Positions 20,812 through 33,000 of a stretch of 38,044 nucleotides of DNA are shown here, one piece after another. Source of the stretch: Methylobacterium sp. J-026 (lineage in GTDB: Bacteria; Pseudomonadota; Alphaproteobacteria; Rhizobiales; Beijerinckiaceae); the NCBI RefSeq assembly GCF_022829585.1, contig NZ_JAKSYC010000294.1, positions 1 through 38,044 of the forward strand. Reading direction: 5' to 3'. The notes beneath the pieces are model-generated. The model saw only the letters and a program-made list of their open reading frames with translations. It ran no database searches and was not told the origin of the DNA. Both the position numbers and the translations under genes were made by a program. Each line of letters opens with the position of its first letter. Within the stretch, counting starts at the first letter, position 1.

Positions 20812-23091
20812 TCACCGCTCCAGCACGAAGATCATCGTGGCCAGCGGCGGCAGGGTCAGCGACAGGGATTGGGCCTGGCCGTGGCTCGCCTGTCCGTCGC
20901 TGTGACCGCCGCCGTTGTTGCCGAGGTTCGAGCCGCCGTAGACGCCGGCATCCGAGTTGAACGCCTCGCGGTAGAAGCCCGCCTCCGGCACGCCGATCCG
21001 GTAGCCCTCCCGGGGGATCGGGGTGAAGTTCGACACCACGATGGCGACCTGGCCCGGCTCGGCGCCCTTGCGGGCCCAGGCGATGACGCTGTTGTCCTGG
21101 TCGTCCGCCACCAGCCACTGGAAGCCGGTCTGCTCCACGTCGCGGCTGTGGAGGGCGGGCGTCGCGACGTAGAGCCGGTTGAGGTCCCGGACCACGTCCT
21201 TGACGCCCTTGTGCAGGGGATCGTCGAGCAGGTGCCAGTCCAGGCTGGTGTCGTGGTTCCACTCCCGCTCCTGGCCGAACTCGCCGCCCATGAACAGCAG
21301 CTTCTTGCCGGGATGCCCCCACATGAAGCCGAAATAGGCGCGCAGGTTCGCGAATTTCTGCCAGCGGTCGCCGGGCATCTTGTTCAGCAGCGAGCCCTTC
21401 CCGTGCACGACCTCGTCGTGGGAGAGCGGCAGGATGAAGTTCTCCGAGAAGGCGTAGAGCAGCCCGAAGGTCAGGTTGTGGTGATGGTAGCGGCGATGGA
21501 TCGGATCCTCCTGCATGAAATGCAGGGTGTCGTGCATCCAGCCCATGTTCCACTTGAAGCCGAAGCCGAGCCCGCCGGTATAGGTCGGGTGCGAGACGCC
21601 GGGCCACGAGGTCGATTCCTCGGCCACGGTGATCGTGCCCGGGGCGTGGCTGTAGGTCGCCTCATTGGTCTTGCGCAGGAAGTCGATGGCGTCGAGGTTC
21701 TCGTTGCCGCCGTAGCGGTTCGGGATCCACTCGCCCTGGCGGCGCGAATAGTCGAGGTAGAGCATCGAGGCGACCGCATCCACGCGCAGGCCGTCGAGGT
21801 GGTAGTGCTCGAGCCAGAACCGGGCGTTGGCGGCCAGGAAGGTCGCGACCTCCGTGCGCCCGAAATTGTAGATGTAGGTGCCCCAATCCTGGTGGAAGCC
21901 CTGGCGGGGATCGGCGTGCTCGTAGAGGTGCGTGCCATCGAACTGGCCGAGCCCGTGGGCGTCGAGCGGGAAGTGGCCCGGCACCCAGTCGAGCAGCACG
22001 CCGATGCCGGCCTCGTGGGCGGCGTCCACGAAGGCCGCGAACTCCTCCGGGGTGCCGAACCGGCTGGTCGGGGCGAACAGCGAGACCGGCTGGTAGCCCC
22101 AGGACCCGTCGAACGGGAACTCGGTGATCGGCAGCATCTCGATATGGGTGAAGCCCAGATCCTTGACGTAGGGGATCAGCCGCTCGCCCAGCTCCTTGTA
22201 GGTGAGGTAGCGGTTGCCCTCCTCGGGCACCCGCGCCCAGGAGCCGAGATGGACCTCGTAGACCGAGATCGCCGCGTGGCGCGGGTCCTTGGCGCCGCGG
22301 GTGCTCATCCAGCCGGAATCGCGCCAGTCGAACTCCCCGGTCCCGTGGGTGACCGAGGCGGTCTCCGGCGGGTGCTGGGCCGCGAAGGCGACCGGGTCGG
22401 CCTTGAGCGGGATCAGGGCCCCGTCGGGGCCGCGGATCTCGAACTTGTAGCGCACGCCGGCGGTGAGCCCGGGCACGAACAGCTCCCAGATGCCGCCGTC
22501 CTGCCACAGGCGCATCGGGTGGCGCCGGCCGTCCCAGTCGTTGAAGTCGCCGACCACGCTGACCTTGCGGGCATTGGGCGCCCAGACGGCGAAGCGGAAG
22601 CCGTCGATGCCGTCGAGCCGCCCGGACTGGGCCCCGAGCATCCGGTAGACGAGGTTGGTGCCGACCTCGCGCAGGGTCGCCACGTCGTACTGCTCGATCG
22701 ACGAGCCGAAGCCGTAGGGGTCGTAGCGGCGGCGCTTCGATCCGTCCCAGGCCTCGACCTCGATCTCGTAGAGCGGCCGGTGCTCGCCCTCGACCCGGGC
22801 GACGTAGAACCCGTCCGGGTGGCGCTTCTCGAAGGGCACGCTGCGCCCGTCCATCACCAGGGTGGCGGCCCGGGCCTCGGGCAGGACGGCGCGCACCTCC
22901 CAGGCATCCGGCCCGGCCCGGTGGGGGCCGAGCACCGCGAACGGGTCGCCGTGGCTGGCGCTCATCAGGGCGGCGATCGCGTCCGGATGGACGCTCGGCG
23001 CCGCGGCGGCGGAGCCGGGGACCTCTGCGTCCCGCGCCGTCGCCGCTTCCGGGTCGGCCCGCGTTGCGAAGGTCTCGTCGATCGCCGTCAT
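20812..23091 (-). CDS. glgB: 1,4-alpha-glucan branching enzyme, 759 aa
   Basis: It introduces alpha-1,6 branches into linear alpha-1,4-glucan. An N-terminal domain (HGDPFAVLGPH, a second GlgB N-region) precedes a CBM48 (GFRFAVWAPNARKVSVVGDF), the GH13 barrel and a C-terminal all-beta domain. Catalytic residues by position are D438 (GLRVDAVAS), E491 (TVAEESTSW) and D559 (LSHDEVVHGKGSL); each is offset by exactly 33 from E. coli GlgB D405/E458/D526, so the two are collinear with a 33-residue N-terminal extension. The ATG at 23091 overlaps the stop of treS (ATGA). The C-terminus carries a Gly/Asn/Ser-rich insertion (GGSNLGNNGGGHSDG). It is the last gene of the minus-strand cluster. Confidence 0.95.
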   Translation of the reverse strand: MTAIDETFATRADPEAATARDAEVPGSAAAAPSVHPDAIAALMSASHGDPFAVLGPHRAGPDAWEVRAVLPEARAATLVMDGRSVPFEKRHPDGFYVARVEGEHRPLYEIEVEAWDGSKRRRYDPYGFGSSIEQYDVATLREVGTNLVYRMLGAQSGRLDGIDGFRFAVWAPNARKVSVVGDFNDWDGRRHPMRLWQDGGIWELFVPGLTAGVRYKFEIRGPDGALIPLKADPVAFAAQHPPETASVTHGTGEFDWRDSGWMSTRGAKDPRHAAISVYEVHLGSWARVPEEGNRYLTYKELGERLIPYVKDLGFTHIEMLPITEFPFDGSWGYQPVSLFAPTSRFGTPEEFAAFVDAAHEAGIGVLLDWVPGHFPLDAHGLGQFDGTHLYEHADPRQGFHQDWGTYIYNFGRTEVATFLAANARFWLEHYHLDGLRVDAVASMLYLDYSRRQGEWIPNRYGGNENLDAIDFLRKTNEATYSHAPGTITVAEESTSWPGVSHPTYTGGLGFGFKWNMGWMHDTLHFMQEDPIHRRYHHHNLTFGLLYAFSENFILPLSHDEVVHGKGSLLNKMPGDRWQKFANLRAYFGFMWGHPGKKLLFMGGEFGQEREWNHDTSLDWHLLDDPLHKGVKDVVRDLNRLYVATPALHSRDVEQTGFQWLVADDQDNSVIAWARKGAEPGQVAIVVSNFTPIPREGYRIGVPEAGFYREAFNSDAGVYGGSNLGNNGGGHSDGQASHGQAQSLSLTLPPLATMIFVLER

Positions 23092-26000
23092 TCCGATGCT
23101 CCGGGCTCGTGTCGGTCCGCGTCCAGAATGGTGAGAACCCCGCGGGCGGGAATTTCGATCCAGTCCGGCCGGTTGTTGGCCTCGTAGTCGACCTCGTACA
23201 GGGCCTTGGTCAGGAGGCACAGGCGCAGCAGCCGCGCCCGCGTGCCCGGGTCGGTCACGGCGGCCCGGGAGCCCACGACCGCGGCCTCGTAGCCGTCGAG
23301 GAACGCCGCCTCGATCATCCCGCGCCAGGCGGTGGCGGCGTCGCGGGCCCGCTCCTCGGTGTCGCCGAACCGGGCGGCGATCTCGCGGGTCACGGTCTCG
23401 GCACCATACGCGAAGGAGCGCATCAGCCCGGCCACGTCACGCAGGGGCATCGACTTGGCCCGGCGCTCGTCGGCCGGGCGCGAGGGCTCGCCCTCGAAGT
23501 CGACGATGATCAGGTCGCTCTCGGCGACCAGGACCTGCCCCAGGTGGTAGTCGCCGTGGATGCGGGTCTTGTAGGCACCCAGAGGCGGCGCGTCGGTGAG
23601 CGCGTCGATCAGCGTCTCGACCTCCTGCCGGCGCGGGAGGAGGGCCGCGCAGGCGGTCTTGCCGGCGTCGAGGCCGCGCTCGGTGAGCCCTTTCAGCGCC
23701 CGGAAGGCGCGCTCGGCCTGGTGGCGGGCGTCCCGGGCGAGCACCGCGAGGTCGGCCTCGGTGAACGGCTCGGCCGCGAAGGCCGGGTCGTCGGTCTCGG
23801 TCGCCAGCGCCGCGTGCAGCTCGGCGGTGCGCCGCCCGAGCAGCTCCGCCCAGGGCCGGTGGGCCTGGAACGCCTCCTCAGGGGTCGCGGCCTCGCTCTC
23901 GGGGGTGAGCACCACGGTCTCGAAGTCCCGGCGCAGGCCCTCCAGCATCAGGGTCCAGGCGTCGCCCTGGTTCATGACGAACTTCTGAAGGACCGCCAGC
24001 GCCGTCCGCGTGCCGTCCTCGGCCACGTGTTCGAGGGTGCCGAGGAGCGCGGGGGTGTTGGAGAACCCCGCCTGCTCGGTGAGGAAGCGCCCGACCTCGA
24101 TCTCGGGATGCATCCCCGGCTGCAGACGGCGCAGGAGCTTGAGCATCATCTTCGAGCCGATGGCGATCGAGGTGTTGCTCTGCTCCGCCGAGAGCCGGCG
24201 GATGTCGGCCACGTCGACCGTGACCTCCGGGTCGAAGGCCGAGGTGGCGGCGAAGACCAGCCGCCCGCTCTCGGTGGGAATCTCGCGGGCCCGGCGCATG
24301 TCGTCGATCAGGCCGGCGGCGAAGTCGTTGGAGCCGGCCGCCCCGTAGAGCAGGCCGGTGCGCGGCCCCCGGCGCACCCGCGCCACCGCGAAGGGCAGCA
24401 GCGTCTCGTCCTCGCGGCCCTCGTCGACGCCCACCGGCACGAAGTACTGGTGGGTCTCGCCGTTGGCGAGCTGCACGTCGAGGCGCGGCAGGAGGAAGCG
24501 CGCGCTCCCGTCCACGTCCTTGACGGCGGCGCAGTCGATCACCTTCACGCCCCTGATCCGCGAGCCCTTGGCGCCGAACCAGCGCCGGCTCGTCAGGAAG
24601 GGCGGCACCACGGTGCGCTCGAAGGCGACGCGCTCGCGGCCCGACATCAGGCTCTCGATGCCGCCGGTCAGCACCAGGGTGAACAGCTCCGGCAGCTCCT
24701 GCTGCGGGCCGATCGCCCCCGAGCGGGCGGCGCTCAGGGAGAACCAGTAGAAGCCGTAGGACGGCAGGGTCAGCAGGTAGGGCAGGTCGCCGATCGGCGG
24801 GAACTCGGTGCCGCCGGTGAGCTCGATCGGCACCGCGGTGCGCAGTTCCGACAGGTCGAGCTGCACCGCCTGGGGCGCGCGCGACAGGTTGGCCACGCAC
24901 AGGACCCGCTCGTCCTCGTGCTCGCGGATCCAGGCGAGCACCTTGCGGTTCGACGGATACAGGAACTGGATCGTGCCGCGCCCCAGGGCGACGCTGTTGT
25001 TGCGGATCGCGATCATGCGCCGCGTCCAGTTCAGCAGGCTGGTCTGCGCCTGGATCTGCGCCTCGACGTTGATCGCGTCGAAGCCGTAGATCGGGTCCTG
25101 GATCGCCGGCAGGAACAGCTTCTGCGGGTTCGCCCGGGAGAAGCCGCCGTTGCGGTCCGGGGTCCACTGCATCGGCGTGCGCACGCCGTCGCGGTCGCCG
25201 AGATAGATGTTGTCGCCCATGCCGATCTCGTCGCCGTAATAGAGCACCGGCGTGCCGGGCATCGACAGGACGAGGGACTTCATCAATTCGATCTTGCGCC
25301 GGTCGTTCTCGAGGAGCGGCGCGAGGCGGCGGCGGATGCCGAGATTGATCCGGGCCCGCCGCTCGGCGGCGTAGAACGACCAGAGATAATCGCGCTCCTC
25401 GGCGGTCACCATCTCGAGCGTGAGCTCGTCGTGATTCCGCAGGAAGATCGCCCACTGGCAGCCCTCCGGGATCTCCGGGGTCTGGCGCATGATGTCGGTG
25501 ATCGGGTGCCGGTCCTCCCGGGCGATCGCCATGTACATCCGCGGCATCAGCGGGAAGTGGAACGCCATGTGGCATTCGTCACCGTCGCCGAAATACTGGG
25601 CGGTCTCCTCGGGCCACTGGTTGGCCTCGGCGAGCAGCATCCGGTCCGGGTAGCTGGCATCCAGCGCCGCCCGGATTTTTTTGATCACATCGTGGGTTTC
25701 GGCGAGGTTCTCGCAGTTCGTGCCGTCGCGCTCGATCAGGTAGGGGATCGCGTCGAGGCGCAGGCCGTCGACGCCCATGTCGAGCCAGTAGCGCATCGTC
25801 GCGATGACCGCTTCCAGCACCTTGGGGTTGTCGAAGTTCAGGTCCGGCTGGTGGCTGTAGAACCGGTGCCAGAAATACTGCTTGGCGACCGGGTCCCAGG
25901 TCCAGTTCGAGGCCTCGGTGTCGAGGAAGATGATCCGCGTGTCCTTGTACGGCTCGTCGGTGTCCGACCAGACGTAGAAGTCGCGCTCGGGCGAGCCGGG

Positions 26001-26366
26001 GGGCGCCTCCCGGGCGGCCTGGAACCAGGGATGCTGGTCGCTGGTGTGGTTGATCACGAGTTCGGTGATCACCCGCAGGCCCCGGTCATGGGCTGCCGCC
26101 ACGAAGGCCTTGAAGTCCTCCATGGTCCCGTAGGACGGGTTGATGCCCTCGTAATCGGCGATGTCGTAGCCGTCGTCGCGCAGCGGCGAGGGGTAGAACG
26201 GCATCAGCCAGATCGCCGTGACGCCGAGGTCGCGGACGTAGTCGAGGCGCTGGGTCAGACCCTCGAAGTCGCCGATCCCGTCGTTGTTCGCGTCGAAGAA
26301 CGACTTGACGTGGATCTGGTAGATGATGGCGTCACGGTACCATTGCGGGTCGCTGCGATCGATCAT
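23088..26366 (-). CDS. treS: Trehalose synthase/maltokinase fusion protein, 1092 aa
   Basis: The N-terminal half (about 1-550) is GH13 trehalose synthase, interconverting trehalose and maltose: WYRDAIIYQIHVKSFFDAN, nucleophile D205 (GLRLDAIPYL), acid/base E247 (LLAEANQWPEE) and D313 (FLRNHDELTLEM). The C-terminal half (about 575-1085) is a maltokinase (Mak/Pep2) with a eukaryotic-kinase-like fold. It has GSKMMLKLLRRLQPGMHPE, the catalytic loop RIHGDYHLGQVL and the metal motif IIVDFEGEPSRP. Together they convert trehalose to maltose and then, with ATP, to maltose-1-phosphate, the donor for GlgE encoded just upstream in the operon. TreS-Mak fusions are known in other bacteria. The stop overlaps the glgB start by 4 bp; the 149-bp gap to glgE might hold an internal promoter. 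Confidence 0.96.
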   Translation of the reverse strand: MIDRSDPQWYRDAIIYQIHVKSFFDANNDGIGDFEGLTQRLDYVRDLGVTAIWLMPFYPSPLRDDGYDIADYEGINPSYGTMEDFKAFVAAAHDRGLRVITELVINHTSDQHPWFQAAREAPPGSPERDFYVWSDTDEPYKDTRIIFLDTEASNWTWDPVAKQYFWHRFYSHQPDLNFDNPKVLEAVIATMRYWLDMGVDGLRLDAIPYLIERDGTNCENLAETHDVIKKIRAALDASYPDRMLLAEANQWPEETAQYFGDGDECHMAFHFPLMPRMYMAIAREDRHPITDIMRQTPEIPEGCQWAIFLRNHDELTLEMVTAEERDYLWSFYAAERRARINLGIRRRLAPLLENDRRKIELMKSLVLSMPGTPVLYYGDEIGMGDNIYLGDRDGVRTPMQWTPDRNGGFSRANPQKLFLPAIQDPIYGFDAINVEAQIQAQTSLLNWTRRMIAIRNNSVALGRGTIQFLYPSNRKVLAWIREHEDERVLCVANLSRAPQAVQLDLSELRTAVPIELTGGTEFPPIGDLPYLLTLPSYGFYWFSLSAARSGAIGPQQELPELFTLVLTGGIESLMSGRERVAFERTVVPPFLTSRRWFGAKGSRIRGVKVIDCAAVKDVDGSARFLLPRLDVQLANGETHQYFVPVGVDEGREDETLLPFAVARVRRGPRTGLLYGAAGSNDFAAGLIDDMRRAREIPTESGRLVFAATSAFDPEVTVDVADIRRLSAEQSNTSIAIGSKMMLKLLRRLQPGMHPEIEVGRFLTEQAGFSNTPALLGTLEHVAEDGTRTALAVLQKFVMNQGDAWTLMLEGLRRDFETVVLTPESEAATPEEAFQAHRPWAELLGRRTAELHAALATETDDPAFAAEPFTEADLAVLARDARHQAERAFRALKGLTERGLDAGKTACAALLPRRQEVETLIDALTDAPPLGAYKTRIHGDYHLGQVLVAESDLIIVDFEGEPSRPADERRAKSMPLRDVAGLMRSFAYGAETVTREIAARFGDTEERARDAATAWRGMIEAAFLDGYEAAVVGSRAAVTDPGTRARLLRLCLLTKALYEVDYEANNRPDWIEIPARGVLTILDADRHEPGASE

Positions 26367-26515
26367 CGCGTCGCTGCCTCATCGGTCGGATCTGACGGGA
26401 CCGGCGGGGGGACCGGCCGGGACGCGGTCGGTCGGCCGCCGCGCGGGTGCAAGGGTCGGCGACGGGAACGCCCGCCGCAGGATTCAACTGCCATGGCCGA
26501 GTGCCACGGGCGGGC

Positions 26516-29896
<3,381 letters not shown>

Positions 29897-30044
29897 GCTG
29901 GCCCCTGGCTCCCGTTCACTGTGTCGTAACGCCCGAAGCGTGTGGCTGTGCCGCGCAGTTCGACGTGTCTCAGCAGAGTTGGATGACAAGGCTGCGGAGG
30001 GACGTTTTGGAATACGCGCTGCCGCACCTGCCACCCTGCGCGTC

Positions 30045-30068
30045 CCCTCCCCCCTTTGCGGGGGAGGG
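30045..30068. repeat. REP-like palindrome in the glgE/malQ-treY gap
   Basis: CCCTCCCCC (30045-30053) and GGGGGAGGG (30060-30068) are the same 9-bp arms, with a similar loop, as the first element at 20540. It lies in the 196-bp gap between malQ-treY and glgE and might attenuate transcription into glgE. Confidence 0.65.
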
Positions 30069-30092
30069 AGAGAAGCGGGGGCGCCGGTCCCC

Positions 30093-33000
30093 TCACGATT
30101 CCCGCCGCAGCACCACGTAGGGCAGATCGCGCAGGAGGACGCCGAGATCGGCCCCCTCCCCTTCGACGATCCGCCCCGTCGCGAGGTCGCGCCAGCGGGT
30201 CCCGACCCCCAGATCGACCCGGGTGCCGGCAAAAGCCTCCCCCGACCAGGTTGTCTCGCCGACGAGCCCGGCCACGAGCCGCGGCACCGCCACGAACAGG
30301 TCGCCGCCCTCCTGGCCCGGATCGGTCCGCCGATAGGCGATCACGTGGTCGGCCCGGGCGCCCGCGGCCGCGACGGGCTCGTAGGCGGCGCTGGCGTAGA
30401 AGTCCGGGCGCTCGGCCCGCTCCGTGAGGAGCCGTGCGAGCGTCGCCTGCTTGACCCGCCCGTCCGGCCAATGCGCCAGCAGGGCCGCCGGTTCGCCGCC
30501 CTGTTCGAGCATCCGTTCCAGGGCCGGGTAATCCACCGGGCGGCGGTTGTCGGGATCGACGAAGGAGAAGTCCCAGAGTTCCGTGCCCTGGTAGGTGTCG
30601 GGCAGGCCCGGCAGGGTGCATTTCAGGACCGTCCGGCCGAGGCTCGCCAGCATGCCGAGATGGGCGAGCCGCCGGGCGAAGGGCCGGAGCGCGCGCAGGA
30701 AGTCGGAGCCCGGGGCGATCAGCGCGGAAAACAGCTTCCTGACCGCGCCCTCGTAGACCTCGTCGACATTGACCCAGCTCGACCGGCGCTTGCCCTCGCG
30801 CATCGCCTTCTCGCCGTAGGCGATCAGGCGGTCGCGGAACGTCGCGATCACGGCGGGCTCGTCCCGCTCCAGCAGCTCCAGGGGCCAGGCGCCGAGGATC
30901 GCCTGGAAGAACATCCACTGGTCGTTGGCGTCGGGGGCGGGCTCGCCGTCGATCCGGGCGAGGTGCGGTCCGGCCGCGCGCTGCCACAGGTCCCAGGCCC
31001 CGGCCCATTCCTCCGGGATCTCCGAGAGGGCGAGCAGCCGGGTGCGGGCATCCTCGCCGCGCTTGGTGTCGTGGGTCGCCGTGGTGATCATGGCGTTCGG
31101 CCAGTCGCGGGCGCGGGCGACCTGCAGGTCGTGGAAATGCTCCGCGTCGATGCCGTATTCCCCCGGATCGCCGCCGACCTCGTTGAGGCCGAGGAGGCAC
31201 GCGTACCGGTAGAACAGCGTGTCCTCCAGGCTCTTGGCCATGACCGGGCCGGTGAGCTGCTGGAACCGGCGGCGGAAGCGCAGGGCCACCCGCGGGTCCG
31301 GACGGCCCGGGCCCGTCGTCTCGATCCGCCCGAGCAGGACCTCGGCGGCGAAATCGTGGACCGAGCGGTCCGGCAGGCCCGACCAGCGCTTGGCCTTGGC
31401 GACCGCGCCCTCGATCAGGCGCACGTCCTCGGGCTCGACCTCGCCCTCCTCCAGCTCCGGCGGCAGGTAGCTGCGGTAGGTCGGGAAGCGCGCGATGATC
31501 TCGATCAGCGCCCGGCGGAGCGCGTTGACGGTGAAGTCGCGGGTGCGCCGGTCGGCGTCGGCGACCTCCTTAAGGTCGGAGGTCAGCACCTCCAACTCGC
31601 TGGCGAAGCTGATCTCCAGGATCTCGGCCTTGGCGGCGCGGAGCTGGAACCCGTAGGGCTCGTCGAAGCCCGTGGCCCAGGTGTAGAGGCGCTCGACCTT
31701 CCCGCGCCTACCCTTGTCGACCAGGATCCCGTCGAGCTGGTTGAGCACGTCGTAGCCCGTGGTCCCGGCCACCGGCCAGGGCCGCAGCCGCTCGCCGGGC
31801 TCCAGGATCTTTTCGACCACCACGTAGAAGCCGGGGCCCACGGCGGCCTGCAGCGCCCGCGCGTAGCCCAGCGGGTCGGCCAGCCCGTCGATGTGGTCGA
31901 CGCGCAACCCGTCGATCCGGCCCGCGCGGACGTGCCGGAACACGGTCTCGTGGGAGCGGTGGAAGATGTCGGACAGCTCGACCCGCAGGCCGGCGAGCGA
32001 GTTCACGTCGAAGAACCGGCGGTAGTTGATGTCGCTCGAGGCCACCCGCCAATGGGCGAGCCGGTAGGCCTGAGCCTCCAGCAGCCGGTGCAGCGGCCCG
32101 AAGCTGTCCGGCCGGCCCTTGAAGCCGTTGAGCAGCGCGAGCGTGCTGGCGGTGGCCTCCTGGATCAGCGGCGACACGCCGTAGATCTCGGCGAGCCGGC
32201 GCTTCAACCCTTCCGCCTCCTCGGGGAAGCCTTTGCGGCGGGTCTCGTCGGTGTCGATCGCCATGGCGCGCAGGCGCTCGGAGATGGCGAGCAGCTCTGC
32301 GGTGGTGTCGTCGTCCACCGCCCCGATGGCGGCGATCACCCGGTTGAGGATAGTCGGGTAGCTCAGGGGCCGGATCGGCAGCTGGTGCTCGTAGTGCCAG
32401 ACGCTGAAGGCCCCGGTCTCGGGGTCGAACTTCAGCGTCAGCGTGCCCTTCTCCAGGGCCTCGCCGTAGCGGTCGCCGAGGAACGGGATCACGAGATTCC
32501 GCCCGGCCCCGAGGCGCTGCCAGTCGATGTCGAAGGCGTCGGCGAAGGGCGACAGGGAGCCCCATTCCAGGACCGAGAGCCACCAGGGATTGTCGGCCCC
32601 GCCGACGCCCATGTGGTTCGGCACGATGTCGAGGAGGAGCTTGATCCCGTGCGCCCGCAGGGTGTCGGACAGGGCGACGAAGCCCGCCTCGCCGCCGAGT
32701 TCCGGGTTGAGCGCCCCGTGGTCGACGATATCGTAGCCGTGCGTCGAGCCGGCCCGGGCCTTCTGGAGCGGGGAGGCGTAGACGTGGCTGATCCCGAGGG
32801 TCTTCAGATAGGGGACGATGCGTTCCGCATCCGCAAAGGTGAAGTCCTTGTGGAACTGGAGCCGGTAGGTCGATTGCGGCGGCGGCACCGCGAGCCGGGC
32901 GGCCCCGGAGCGCGGCCCCCGCGCCTCGGCCGAGAGCGCCGCCGCCAGCTTGGCCAGCGGGCCGCCGGGGGCGGCGATGTCGGTCAGGTCCCGGTCGAGC

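Noticed and set aside
29897..30232. Extra 112 residues at the GlgE N-terminus
   Set aside because: The extension covers a REP-like palindrome and the end of malQ-treY, so it is not coding.
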